From NCBI GenBank assembly GCA_022340905.1, contig JAJDNB010000034.1:1-49689 (forward strand): a stretch of DNA of 49,689 nucleotides, read 5' to 3'. The notes under the pieces were generated by a model. The model had not been told where the DNA came from, searched no databases, and worked only from the letters and a program-made list of their open reading frames with translations. Positions 40,641 to 49,012 of the stretch are shown here, in pieces. Each line of letters opens with the position of its first letter. Positions within the stretch are counted from its first letter, which is position 1. This DNA is from Deltaproteobacteria bacterium (GTDB lineage: Bacteria > Desulfobacterota > Syntrophobacteria > BM002). Both the position numbers and the translations under genes were made by a program.

Positions 40641-40901
40641 ATGTACTACCCATACTTTTTGACCTACATGCTCGCGGGTTTTATAATCAGCATAGTGGTC
40701 TTTTTCTGGGCCCTCCACAACCGCCAGTTCAAGGACCAGCAGAGGGCCCGTTTTCTCCCCTTGCAGGGGGGAGATCAGTTAGAGCCGCGCAAGGTTTCCA
40801 AGATGAACCGGATTGAGGGCTATGCGCTGCTGGGGTTGGCCTGTCTCGGCCTGCTGACCACTGCTGCAGTCTTGATCTTCGCTCTGGTCAGAGGGGGGTA
40901 G
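40641..40901 (+). CDS. Small CcoS-like membrane protein
   Basis: 86 residues and two hydrophobic spans. The first half YFLTYMLAGFIISIVVFFWALHNRQFKDQQRARFLPL parallels CcoS (FxWAxxxxQFDDxxGxxxxxL), the small assembly factor of cbb3 oxidases. The second half (RIEGYALLGLACLGLLTTAAVLIFALVRG) adds another span not usual in CcoS. Located between ccoO and other cbb3 genes. It may be a CcoS-like assembly factor, a CcoQ-like subunit or a fusion of both. Confidence 0.6.
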   Translation: MYYPYFLTYMLAGFIISIVVFFWALHNRQFKDQQRARFLPLQGGDQLEPRKVSKMNRIEGYALLGLACLGLLTTAAVLIFALVRGG

Positions 40902-40962
40902 CTTAGAATTTGGATTAAAGGGTGTGAATCCTTCACCTCCAAGGCAATAAGGGAAAATAGGC

Positions 40963-41238
40963 ATGAGATTCTTTGAACTCCTTAACTTCCAAGATGTGGT
41001 TCTCTACTTGTTCCCGGCTTTTGTCTTTCTCTTTATCTTTGGAGCAGCCCTGGCCTATACTCATCTCAACAATAGGGATTCTGAGGGGAGAGCAAAGAAA
41101 ATCTACGGTCAGTACGTGGAGGGTTTCGAAACCAGAAACGCCCCCTTTCCCTTGAGTCTTATCCTCATTATCATTGGAACGGGTGTCTGGGCTTTTTTCT
41201 ATATTCTCATAATCGGCTTACTGGGAGTGAAAATATAA
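40963..41238 (+). CDS. CcoP N-terminal-domain-like two-span membrane protein
   Basis: 91 residues with two spans: VLYLFPAFVFLFIFGAALAY and PFPLSLILIIIGTGVWAFFYILIIGLLGV. The linker GQYVEGFETRNAPFPL resembles the FixP/CcoP N-terminal pattern (YDGIEEYDNPLPxWWL) just before the second span. In a standard CcoP this would continue into two cytochrome c domains; here it stops. One and three genes downstream the haem part appears as separate proteins. Assignment is by analogy. Confidence 0.55.
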   Translation: MRFFELLNFQDVVLYLFPAFVFLFIFGAALAYTHLNNRDSEGRAKKIYGQYVEGFETRNAPFPLSLILIIIGTGVWAFFYILIIGLLGVKI

Positions 41239-41239
41239 A

Positions 41240-41467
41240 ATGGAGCGCATATTTTATAAATCTTCAGCACTTTTCACCTGGGTGGTCATTATTGGCCTGT
41301 TACTTTTCATCCTCATAAAGGGGGCATTTTCGTTTTTGCTCATCGGGGATCGAGGTCAGCCAACCTGGGATTATCGTCCGGTTAAGGACGTGCCGGCGGA
41401 ATCACCCTACGCCATCTACCACCTAGCTCCTCATCCGCAACACGTCAGAGGGCAAAAGGGGGAATAG
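41240..41467 (+). CDS. Small single-span membrane protein of the cbb3 cluster
   Basis: 75 residues starting three bases after the preceding stop region (TAAAATGG). One strong span (FTWVVIIGLLLFILIKGAFSFLLI) then GDRGQPTWDYRPVKDVPAESPYAIYHLAPHPQHVRGQKGE outside. The stop TAG is directly followed by the GTG of the cytochrome gene. Conserved position suggests an oxidase-associated subunit. No named family. Confidence 0.6.
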   Translation: MERIFYKSSALFTWVVIIGLLLFILIKGAFSFLLIGDRGQPTWDYRPVKDVPAESPYAIYHLAPHPQHVRGQKGE

Positions 41468-41986
41468 GTGAAGAAAATTCTCATACTTGCCCTCGTCTTG
41501 TTACCGTTACTCTTCGTGGCCTATGAGGTTCTGCTGTTCATAGACAACTATGCCAATCCGGGTCGCATGAGGGAAACTCCTGTAGTCAGGCCACATGAGA
41601 AAGAAATCCTCATCATGGAACAGGGGTTGGTTCCTGCTGCGGGAGGTGAAGCTTTTTACCGGGCAATTCCGGCCAATGAACTTAGATCCCCCTTCCAGGC
41701 TCCCGATACTGGCGTCATCACCGCAGGCAAGAACCTCTACCTCATCTACTGTGCACAGTGTCACGGCCAGAATTATGACGGCAACGGCACAGTCGGTCAA
41801 AGCTTCGCGCCCCTGCCCACTGATCTGAGGTCCGCAAAAGTTCAGTCCATGCTCGCTGGCAAAATTTTCAAAGACATCAGCTACGGCGTACCCAAGGGCA
41901 GGCAACCTGCTCTGGACACCACCATCGATATTACAGACCGGTGGCGAATCATCGCCTTTGTCCAGTCTCTCGGTCTACGCGAGTGA
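41468..41986 (+). CDS. Membrane-anchored monohaem cytochrome c (ActE- or CcoP-like)
   Basis: 172 residues, GTG start right after the previous stop. An N-terminal anchor (ILILALVLLPLLFVAYEVLLF) precedes RMRETPVVRPHEKEILIMEQG and then a class I cytochrome c domain with CAQCHGQNYDGNGTVG (haem site near residues 95-99) and a distal Met probably in the final third. The PVVRPHE...G..P pattern before the domain resembles ActE, the monohaem subunit of ACIII, which has no other gene here; the location next to CcoP-N-like proteins allows it to be a split CcoP instead. It ends one base before ccoI. Confidence 0.8.
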   Translation: MKKILILALVLLPLLFVAYEVLLFIDNYANPGRMRETPVVRPHEKEILIMEQGLVPAAGGEAFYRAIPANELRSPFQAPDTGVITAGKNLYLIYCAQCHGQNYDGNGTVGQSFAPLPTDLRSAKVQSMLAGKIFKDISYGVPKGRQPALDTTIDITDRWRIIAFVQSLGLRE

Positions 41987-41987
41987 T

Positions 41988-44453
41988 ATGAACAAGCCCG
42001 CCGAATCATGCGATCTCTGCGGCCTTCCTCTCCGTTACCGACAATTCACCACCACTATCTCAGACAATACCCACCGCTTCTGTTGCATGGGATGCAAGCA
42101 AGTGTTTCAAATGCTCATGGATGCGACCGACTCGCCCGACCCTGAGTCATTTCGTCAGACGGAGCTTTTCATCAAGTGTCGAGAGATTGGCATCATTCCA
42201 AAGTCTGAGGACGAGTTGGCCGAGAGAGCTCAGGCAATGGAGCCGGTGGCGATGCCAATGCCAGGAAAAGAACACCCTGCATCCCCCCCCGACAACAGTA
42301 CCTTGAGTTTGACCCTCAGGGTAGACCAAATGTGGTGCCCCGCTTGCGCTTGGGTCATTGAAGAAGTTCTCAACAAAGCCCCTGGAATGGTCTCAGCATC
42401 CTGCAATTTCGCCACTGACAGAGTGAGGTGCGATTATCATCCGATTATCACCTCTCCCCAGAAGATCATTGGCATCATAGAGGACCTTGGCTATGAAGCC
42501 TCCCTGCCCTCCGAAGGCAGGGAAGCCAAAACTCGAAAGACAGAAATTATCCGTTTTATCGTATCGGCATTTCTAACCATGAACGTGATGATGCTGTCAT
42601 TTGCCCTTTATTCGGGATTCTTCACCGAACTTGGCAGGGACAGTGTTTACAAGCTTTCCTGGCCCATATTTGTCATGGCCAGCGTTGTTCTTTTTTACGG
42701 TGGTCGCAACATCTATCGCCGGGCCCTGTCAGGCATTTTCGCCGCCGCTTTCAGCATGGAAACACTTATAACGGTGGGAGCATTCACTGCTTATTTCTAC
42801 AGCATCTACGGACTGGTTCATGCAAGTATTCACCTCTATTTTGACACCTCCTCAATGCTCATCACTTTAGTCCTCTTGGGCAAATTGCTCGAGAGAAGGG
42901 CCAAGGACGAAGTCCAAGAGGACCTGGCGAACTTCTTTTCCCTTCGCCCTTCCAAGGTGAGAATTTGCTCCCAGGATTACCCTGAGGGTCGGTACGTTGA
43001 CGCCGAGTATTTGAGAAAGGGCGACACCTTTCGGGTCGAAGAAAACGAGATACTCCCCGCCGACGGCCTCATAGTCGGAGGCGAAGGGGCCGTAGACGAG
43101 TCTTCTCTTACGGGTGAGGCTCTGCCTGTTGAGAAAAAAGGAGGAGACCGAATAAAGAGCGGCAGTAGAGTTATTCAGGGTAATTTCACTATTAAAGCTG
43201 AAGGGATAGGCACGGACTCCATCGTTGGTCAAATGATCACCATCATGGAGCAGGCTCTGGGTAAAAAGACACCTTACGAGGGAAAGGCCGAGCGTGCTCT
43301 TCAGTGGTTCGTACCTGTGGTTTTGACCCTCGCTGCAGGAACTGGCCTTGTCTGCCTGCTTCTCGGATTACCTGTCCAGGAGTCACTTGTCCGGGCAATC
43401 ACGGTCACAGTCATTTCCTGCCCTTGCACCCTGGGAATTGCTATTCCTATGGCCAGGGTGGCGGGCATATCCTTGGCAGGAAGGAAGGGTATTCTGGTTC
43501 GAGACTTTGTTTCCTTTGAACAGGCCGGCAGAGTGGACTCCTTCGTTTTAGACAAGACGGGAACGGTCACCGAGGGACAATGGTCACTTTCGAGTGTTGT
43601 TCCCATTGGACCTCTCTCCGAGAAAGAATTACTGGCATTGGCCGCATCGCTGGAAAAGGAATCTGACCACCTGATCGGAGTCGAGATCATCAGAGAAGCA
43701 TCACGACAACGAGTCGAGTTGGTTACCCTGGAAAAAGTCGCCGTAACTGAAAATGGAATATCGGCGGTCTGGGATGGAAAGAGGGTTAAAATAGGGTCCA
43801 GAAGATTTCTCGCCAACGAAATAAAGGGAAGCCCCAATCTTCCCCTACTGGGGAGCAAGCCCGAACACTCCTTGGTTTTTATGAGCCTTGCCCAGAGAGT
43901 CTGCGGTGTGTTCATCTTCGGCGACGAGATAAAACCCACCTCCACCCTTGGGGTCAAGACTTTGAGGGAAGCAGGCTACCGGGTATCCTTGATTTCTGGC
44001 GACGACGACCTGACCACCAAGACAATGGCTGCTGAAATGGGAATCGAGGAAGCCCAAGGAGGAAGGTTGCCTCAAGAAAAAGCAATGTATATTGCTGCAC
44101 TGCAGGAACAGGGTCATCAGGTCGCCATGGTAGGAGACGGCATCAATGACGCTCCAGCCCTTGTGCAGGCTGATCTGGCCATAGCGGTTCATTCCAGTTG
44201 CCATCTGGGCAAAGAGGCGGCAGACCTCACCCTTATGCGAGGGGATCCCTTGCAAATTTTGGACTTTATCGATTTGGCCAAAAAAGTTAAGAGTAAGGTT
44301 CGTCAGAACCTCGGCTGTTCCTTCGTTTACAACCTGGTCAGTATCCCCATTGCCATGAGCGGATTGCTCACTCCCCTTATTGCAGTTTCCGCCATGCTAT
44401 TGAGCAGCCTCAGCGTCACAGGCAATACTCTCCTCCTTCTCAAGAAGGACTAA
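41988..44453 (+). CDS. ccoI: Copper-translocating P1B-type ATPase CcoI
   Basis: 821 residues from the ATG at 41988; a TTG at 41958 is also in frame. N-terminal zinc-ribbon-like CDLCG..., CCMGCKQVF, then an HMA domain with MWCPACAW (about 115-120). Eight spans; the ion path motif SCPCTLG (about 476), phosphorylation site DKTGTVTEG (about 521), and GDGINDAPAL (about 715) are complete. CcoI delivers copper for the CuB centre of cbb3 oxidase. The double N-terminal metal motif is typical of FixI/CcoI. It closes the respiratory cluster. Confidence 0.95.
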   Translation: MNKPAESCDLCGLPLRYRQFTTTISDNTHRFCCMGCKQVFQMLMDATDSPDPESFRQTELFIKCREIGIIPKSEDELAERAQAMEPVAMPMPGKEHPASPPDNSTLSLTLRVDQMWCPACAWVIEEVLNKAPGMVSASCNFATDRVRCDYHPIITSPQKIIGIIEDLGYEASLPSEGREAKTRKTEIIRFIVSAFLTMNVMMLSFALYSGFFTELGRDSVYKLSWPIFVMASVVLFYGGRNIYRRALSGIFAAAFSMETLITVGAFTAYFYSIYGLVHASIHLYFDTSSMLITLVLLGKLLERRAKDEVQEDLANFFSLRPSKVRICSQDYPEGRYVDAEYLRKGDTFRVEENEILPADGLIVGGEGAVDESSLTGEALPVEKKGGDRIKSGSRVIQGNFTIKAEGIGTDSIVGQMITIMEQALGKKTPYEGKAERALQWFVPVVLTLAAGTGLVCLLLGLPVQESLVRAITVTVISCPCTLGIAIPMARVAGISLAGRKGILVRDFVSFEQAGRVDSFVLDKTGTVTEGQWSLSSVVPIGPLSEKELLALAASLEKESDHLIGVEIIREASRQRVELVTLEKVAVTENGISAVWDGKRVKIGSRRFLANEIKGSPNLPLLGSKPEHSLVFMSLAQRVCGVFIFGDEIKPTSTLGVKTLREAGYRVSLISGDDDLTTKTMAAEMGIEEAQGGRLPQEKAMYIAALQEQGHQVAMVGDGINDAPALVQADLAIAVHSSCHLGKEAADLTLMRGDPLQILDFIDLAKKVKSKVRQNLGCSFVYNLVSIPIAMSGLLTPLIAVSAMLLSSLSVTGNTLLLLKKD

Positions 44454-44454
44454 C

Positions 44455-44575
44455 CCTTTTTGTCAGTTGCCCATTGGACATGGGGCAGAGAGCAGAGGGC
44501 TTAGGGGTTAAAATTTCGAATTTCGAAATTCGAATTTCGAAAATGTCCTCCGGACTCCTACCCCTTGCCTTTTTG
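44455..44575. repeat. Inverted word repeat after ccoI
   Basis: GGGGCAGAGAGCAGAGGGCTTAGGGG, AATTTCGAATTTCGAAATTC and GACTCCTACCCCTTGC. AATTTCGAA is itself a palindrome-rich unit, also at 25690-25720. The left and right blocks are partly complementary and may form a terminator for the respiratory operon. Confidence 0.5.
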
Positions 44576-44695
44576 ACAAGCTATAATTTGATGTTTACTA
44601 TTCCAACAACACCTTTCGTTTGGCTCCCAGCTTAGTTTTGATTAAAAGCTGGTCCAATTGGGTATTTGGCTGGTAAGGGTGAAAAGGAGATGATC

Positions 44696-45874
44696 ATGGA
44701 AACGGGAATGGACATCAGGAATATAGGGCTTCGGGGCGTCGTTGTCGCCAGTACTAACATTGGTGAAGTAGATGGCTCTGTGGGACGACTGGTTTATAGA
44801 GGTTATTTGATCAAGGATTTGGCTGGCAAGGCGAGCTTTGAAGAGGTTGTTCATTTGTTGCTCAATGAGATTTTGCCGAATCGGGATCAACTCCGAGCTT
44901 TCTCCGCTCAGTTGACTGCAGAGAGAGCAGTACCTGCCGAATTGATTGCTGCTCTCAAGACAAGGCCGAAAGCTGCCTTGCCCATGGATATTTTGCAAGC
45001 CGGTGCGTCCATGCTTGCCCACCACGATCCCGAGGCTGATGATCCTTCCAGAGAGGCCGCTCATCGCAAAGCAATGAGATTGGTAGCCAAATTTGCCACC
45101 GTTGTCGCCGCCTGGGAACGTATTCGTAATCGCCAAGAACCCATAGACCCAGATCCCAGTCTAAGTCATGCCGCAAACTTCCTCTACATGATGAAGGGTG
45201 AAGTGCCCGACGAAGATATAGCCGGTTTTTTTGACGCTGCCCTGGTTATGCATGCGGAACATGGTTTCAATGCCTCTACTTTTGCTGCACGGGAGATCGC
45301 CTCCACCAAGGCTCACATGTACGCCGCGGTAGCAGGGGCTGTTGGTTCCCTTTCCGGTGAATTGCACGGAGGCGCCAACACCCGGGTGATGGAAATGCTC
45401 ATGGATATCGGTTCACCCGAGCGGGTGGAAAGTTACGTCAAGGAACAGTTTGACCAGGGCAAGAGGATCATGGGTTTGGGACATGCCGTTTATAAGGTAG
45501 ATGATCCCCGAGCGTTGATTCTGGCCCCCATGTCGAAGATTGTGGGTGAACGCTTTGGTGACACGAAATGGTATGAGATGTCGGCACTCCTGGAAAATGT
45601 GGCCAAGGAAGAATTCAAGAAACGCAAGAATAGGGAAATCTACACAAACGTGGATTTCTACAGCGCCTCGCTGTATTACATGATGGGTATTCCCATGGAT
45701 CTGTTTACTCCAATTTTCGCCATCGCTAGAATCGCCGGCTGGACTGCCCATATAATTGAGGAGCAGTTTGCCGAAGCGGCGCCCAAGCCGATGCTCTACC
45801 GTCCCGAATCAGACTATGTGGGCGAGTATTGTGGCCCCGAAGTCTGCGACTTTGTCCCTCTTGACGATCGCTAA
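44696..45874 (+). CDS. Citrate synthase family protein
   Basis: 392 residues from the ATG at 44696, six bases after AAGGAG; two in-frame upstream starts are not preferred. Residue patterns typical of the bacterial type II/2-methylcitrate synthase group: LVYRGYLIKDLAGKASFEEVVHLLLNEILP, HAEHGFNASTFAAREIASTKAHMYAAVAGAVGSLSGELHGGAN (citrate synthase core His), MGLGHAVYKVDDPRA (second His/Asp region) and FTPIFAIARIAGWTAHIIEEQ. All three catalytic residues (His, His, Asp) are visible. It makes citrate (or methylcitrate) from acetyl- or propionyl-CoA. Which one cannot be told. Confidence 0.93.
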   Translation: METGMDIRNIGLRGVVVASTNIGEVDGSVGRLVYRGYLIKDLAGKASFEEVVHLLLNEILPNRDQLRAFSAQLTAERAVPAELIAALKTRPKAALPMDILQAGASMLAHHDPEADDPSREAAHRKAMRLVAKFATVVAAWERIRNRQEPIDPDPSLSHAANFLYMMKGEVPDEDIAGFFDAALVMHAEHGFNASTFAAREIASTKAHMYAAVAGAVGSLSGELHGGANTRVMEMLMDIGSPERVESYVKEQFDQGKRIMGLGHAVYKVDDPRALILAPMSKIVGERFGDTKWYEMSALLENVAKEEFKKRKNREIYTNVDFYSASLYYMMGIPMDLFTPIFAIARIAGWTAHIIEEQFAEAAPKPMLYRPESDYVGEYCGPEVCDFVPLDDR

Positions 45875-46211
45875 AAAAGACAGATCTCTCGCCCGCTCAC
45901 CCCTCTCTGCGGGCTCGCTAGGGAACTCAGAGGAGGTCGCCAAGCCCATAGCGCGAGGCGGAAAGCGTAACTTCTGATCCAATGGCGATAGTTAAAAAAA
46001 GCCAATAGGCGATGGAAATTGCTCAATCCTTTTAATCGAAAACAACTATTACTGTGGGTAATATTCAAAGACGCTGTGCGCTAGCTGCCCTGAGCGACTC
46101 GACCTGAGCTCGTCGACGGGTCTTGTCGAAGGATGCTCTTTGCGCTGTGCGTGATTCGTGAACCCTGTGAGAGGTTCAAAGGAACATGACGGTGAAACAC
46201 GAGGAATAGTG
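45875..46211. other. Intergenic region after citrate synthase
   Basis: About 340 bases without a gene. Contains ACCTGAGCTCGTCGACGGGT followed by CTTGTCGAAGGATGCTC, a sequence similar to a widespread dispersed intergenic repeat, and a degenerate GCGCTAGCTGC element. No other signal is seen. Confidence 0.4.
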
Positions 46212-47117
46212 ATGAGAGATAAAGCGGAGGCAATGGTGTTGGCTTCCTTTGCTGCTGACTCTCTAGCCTTGGGAGTTCACTGGATTTATGATGTCCAGCA
46301 AATTTCCAGCCAGTATGGCCGGGTAGAGACTTTCCTCAAGCCAAAAGAAGATTCCTACCATCCCACTAAAGACAAAGGAGAATTTACCCACTACGGTGAT
46401 CAGCAAATGGTCTTGCTGGAATCCATTTCCGCCAGAAGAGGTTTTGACCTCAACGATTTCTCAGAGCGGTGGCAACGATTTTTCCGAAACTACGACGGTT
46501 ATGTCGATGGAGCTACCAAGGGTACGCTGAGAAATTTTGCAGATGGCACGGGTCCCCAGGATGCCGGCTCCTCATCCAACGACCTGGCCGGAGCCTCTCG
46601 AATTGCTCCCTTAGTCTTCTGCTATCGAAACAATTTAGATGAGCTCATGGTAGCTGCACGAGAACAGACCAGAATGACTCATGGTGATCCTCTCACCATC
46701 CACTCTGCAGAGTTCTTTGCTAGGGTTGCCTGGATGATTCTCAACTCCGCTTCACCTTCAGAGGCCATTGAGGAGGTCACGCAAAACTACTATCCTGACA
46801 CCATTTTTGCTGAGTGGGTCCAGGAGGGATTCGCCTCAAAGGACACGGAAAGCGTGCCTGCTATAGGCAGGTTCGGTCGGACGTGTCACACTCCGGAAGC
46901 CTTTCCCGGTGTCATCCACCTCATTGCCAAGTATGAAAAAGATCTCAAAGAGGCTTTGGTCCAAGCAGTCATGGCAGGCGGTGACAACGCCGCCAGAGGC
47001 ATGGCGGTAGGCATGGTCCTCGGAGCGCACTTGGGTCTAGAAAATTTTCCTGAGGAATGGCTGACAGACATGAAAAAAGGTGAAGAGATCAAGAGCCTTC
47101 TCAGCCAAATAGCCTAA
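46212..47117 (+). CDS. ADP-ribosylglycohydrolase family protein
   Basis: 301 residues from the ATG at 46212, preceded by GAGG eight bases upstream. Starts KAEAMVLASFAADSLALGVHWIYD, typical of the DraG/ARH fold. The TKGTLRNFADG...DAGSSSNDLAGASRIAPL region resembles the substrate loop, with MTHGDPLTIHSAEFFARV. The C-terminal metal motif, GGDTDTxA in active enzymes, is GGDNAARGMAVGMVLGAHLG here: one Asp is replaced. ADP-ribose removal may therefore be weakened or absent. Possibly a crystallin-J1-like homologue. It could form an operon with the ChaN-like gene (13 bases apart). Confidence 0.8.
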   Translation: MRDKAEAMVLASFAADSLALGVHWIYDVQQISSQYGRVETFLKPKEDSYHPTKDKGEFTHYGDQQMVLLESISARRGFDLNDFSERWQRFFRNYDGYVDGATKGTLRNFADGTGPQDAGSSSNDLAGASRIAPLVFCYRNNLDELMVAAREQTRMTHGDPLTIHSAEFFARVAWMILNSASPSEAIEEVTQNYYPDTIFAEWVQEGFASKDTESVPAIGRFGRTCHTPEAFPGVIHLIAKYEKDLKEALVQAVMAGGDNAARGMAVGMVLGAHLGLENFPEEWLTDMKKGEEIKSLLSQIA

Positions 47118-47130
47118 TCGAGGTCTGCCC

Positions 47131-47979
47131 ATGAAGTTTTTACGACTGCCCATCATCGTCGCCCTCTTTTGTCTTCCCCTGGCTCTTTGCAGCCAAGCTC
47201 CCAGACCTGATCGACTTCTACGGGTATCGGACGGTCAGACAGTATCCCTGGCCGATATAGTCAAAGATCTCAGACAGTCGCGATTGGTCTTCGTAGGTGA
47301 ATTGCACACCACTCAAAGCCACCACCATGCCCAATTGCAGACAGTTCGTGCCCTGAAAGAGGCCGAAACTGCTGTGGCCATCGGGCTGGAGATGTTCAGG
47401 CGGGAGAGCCAGCCGGATCTCGACCGCTGGGTCCAGGGGGAGTTGAGCGAGAAAGAGTTCGAGCAGATCTACTACAAAAACTGGAATTATCCCTACCACT
47501 TGTACAAAGATATATTCCTCTATGCCAGAGGGCACAAGATTCCCATGGTTGGGCTCAACGTACCACCCGAGGTAACCAAACAGGTGGCCCGTGCGGGCTT
47601 CGATTCACTCAGCCCGAAACAGCGGGGCGACTTGCCTATGGTGACCTGCCGAGTTGATCCCGAATATTTGGCCTTCATCCGCCGATCCCTCGCCATGCAT
47701 GGCCACGGTGGTTTGGATTTCATTAGATTTTGTGAGGCCCAGTTAGTCTGGGATACGGCCATGGCCTGGAGTCTTATTCGCTATCTGGAAAAGAATCCGG
47801 AATCCACCGTGGTAGTGGTGGCTGGCAGTGGCCACTCCTGGAAAAAAGGGATTCCGGCGCAAATTCGCAGCAGGTCTCAACTGCCTTTTCGAGTAATACT
47901 GCCTGAGATTTCCGGCAGGATAGATAGGAATAATATCTCACTGGATGAAGCAGACTATGTCTGGTTGGGACTCAGCTAG
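47131..47979 (+). CDS. ChaN-like haem-binding lipoprotein
   Basis: 282 residues. N-terminal LPIIVALFCLPLALCSQ is a signal with Cys for lipid attachment. The ChaN (DUF399) core follows: VFVGELHTTQSHHHAQLQTVRAL, GLEMFRRESQPDLDRWVQGEL, YPYHLYKDIFLYARGHKIPMVGLNVP and a C-terminal VVVAGSGHSWKKGIP. ChaN of Campylobacter binds haem in a dimer interface; the His residues in ELHTTQSHHH fit. It would lie in the outer or inner membrane and help iron or haem handling. Confidence 0.85.
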   Translation: MKFLRLPIIVALFCLPLALCSQAPRPDRLLRVSDGQTVSLADIVKDLRQSRLVFVGELHTTQSHHHAQLQTVRALKEAETAVAIGLEMFRRESQPDLDRWVQGELSEKEFEQIYYKNWNYPYHLYKDIFLYARGHKIPMVGLNVPPEVTKQVARAGFDSLSPKQRGDLPMVTCRVDPEYLAFIRRSLAMHGHGGLDFIRFCEAQLVWDTAMAWSLIRYLEKNPESTVVVVAGSGHSWKKGIPAQIRSRSQLPFRVILPEISGRIDRNNISLDEADYVWLGLS

Positions 47980-48240
47980 GAGCCATAAGGCATAGAGCAC
48001 GGGGTGAAGCGAGACGGGATGTTCTGCGAGACGAGCGAGACGAGGACAGATGACAGAGGACAGACGACAGCAAGCAGCGGTCAGAGTTCAGGTATAAAGC
48101 TGATCTCTGATCTCCGACTTCTGACCTCGACGATAGACGGTTTCTACGATTTGACGATTTGACCAATCGACGAATTGACGAATAACTCCTGGCTACTGTC
48201 TCCTGACTCCTAGCTCCCTGTTTTTTGCACGATGCCTGCC
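47980..48240. repeat. Word-repeat array upstream of the HAD gene (core unit 3)
   Basis: GACAGAGGACAGACGACAG words, then the core GGTATAAAGCTGATCTCTGA with TCTCCGACTTCTGACCTCG, and then ATTTGACGATTTGACC, AATCGACGAATTGACGAATA steps. The core is shared with the arrays at 36165 and 40406 in the same orientation. Sequence then becomes CTCCTGACTCCTAGCTCCCT. Confidence 0.75.
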
Positions 48241-48264
48241 GCAGTTTAGAACCTGGAATCAGTG

Positions 48265-48954
48265 ATGTCCAAATTCGTGTTGTTCGACATTGATGGTACC
48301 CTTGTCACCTTGGACGGCGCCGGCAGTCGTTCCTTGAATAGGGCCATGGAAGATTTGCTCGGCATTCCAGAAGGATTTCGAGATATACACTTTGCCGGAA
48401 AGACCGATTTTCAGATTATTCGTGACGGGCTGAGAAAATTTGATCTGCCGGATGAAGATGATTTGCTCCACTCCCTTTTGGACCGTTATTTGGATTATCT
48501 GCGTATCGAGGTGGCTAATGGCAGAGGGCAGGTAAAAGAAGGAGTAAAACCACTCCTTGAAGCTCTCCAAGAGCTTACGGGGGTCTATCTTGGTTTACTT
48601 ACGGGAAATGTCGAGGCTGGCGCTCGGCTAAAGCTGAGTACCTTCGATCTCAATCAATTCTTCCCGGTAGGTGCTTTTGGAGACGACAGCGAGGATAGGA
48701 ACCTTCTTTTGCCTTTTGCAGTTAAAAGACTCCTGGAATCGCAATCCATCTCATTGAATTTTGAGGATTGTGTGGTCATAGGGGATACGCCGAGTGATGT
48801 TCTGTGTGCCCAGATCCACGGTGCCTCTTCTGTCGCGGTAGCCACCGGCACTCACTCCCTGGAACAACTGAGAAAGACCACCGCCGACCTGGTTCTCTCC
48901 GATCTATCCGATACAGAGCAGATTGTGGAATGGATCTGCCGCAGAGCAGGCTGA
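48265..48954 (+). CDS. HAD-superfamily phosphatase (phosphoglycolate-phosphatase-like)
   Basis: 229 residues from the ATG at 48265 (a GTG lies just before it). Motif I FDIDGTLVTLDGAGS (DxDGT), a helical cap domain, motif II LLTGNVEAGARLKL, motif III Lys near PFAVKRLLES, and motif IV VVIGDTPSDVLCAQIHGA. This is the Gph/PGP-like group that removes phosphate from small molecules such as 2-phosphoglycolate. No family-specific substrate residue can be read. Stands alone downstream of the third word array. Confidence 0.85.
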   Translation: MSKFVLFDIDGTLVTLDGAGSRSLNRAMEDLLGIPEGFRDIHFAGKTDFQIIRDGLRKFDLPDEDDLLHSLLDRYLDYLRIEVANGRGQVKEGVKPLLEALQELTGVYLGLLTGNVEAGARLKLSTFDLNQFFPVGAFGDDSEDRNLLLPFAVKRLLESQSISLNFEDCVVIGDTPSDVLCAQIHGASSVAVATGTHSLEQLRKTTADLVLSDLSDTEQIVEWICRRAG

Positions 48955-49012
48955 GACAGAGAGTTTCCGTCACAATAGGATTCATCTTCTCCCCCACCTT
49001 ATCCATTTCTCA

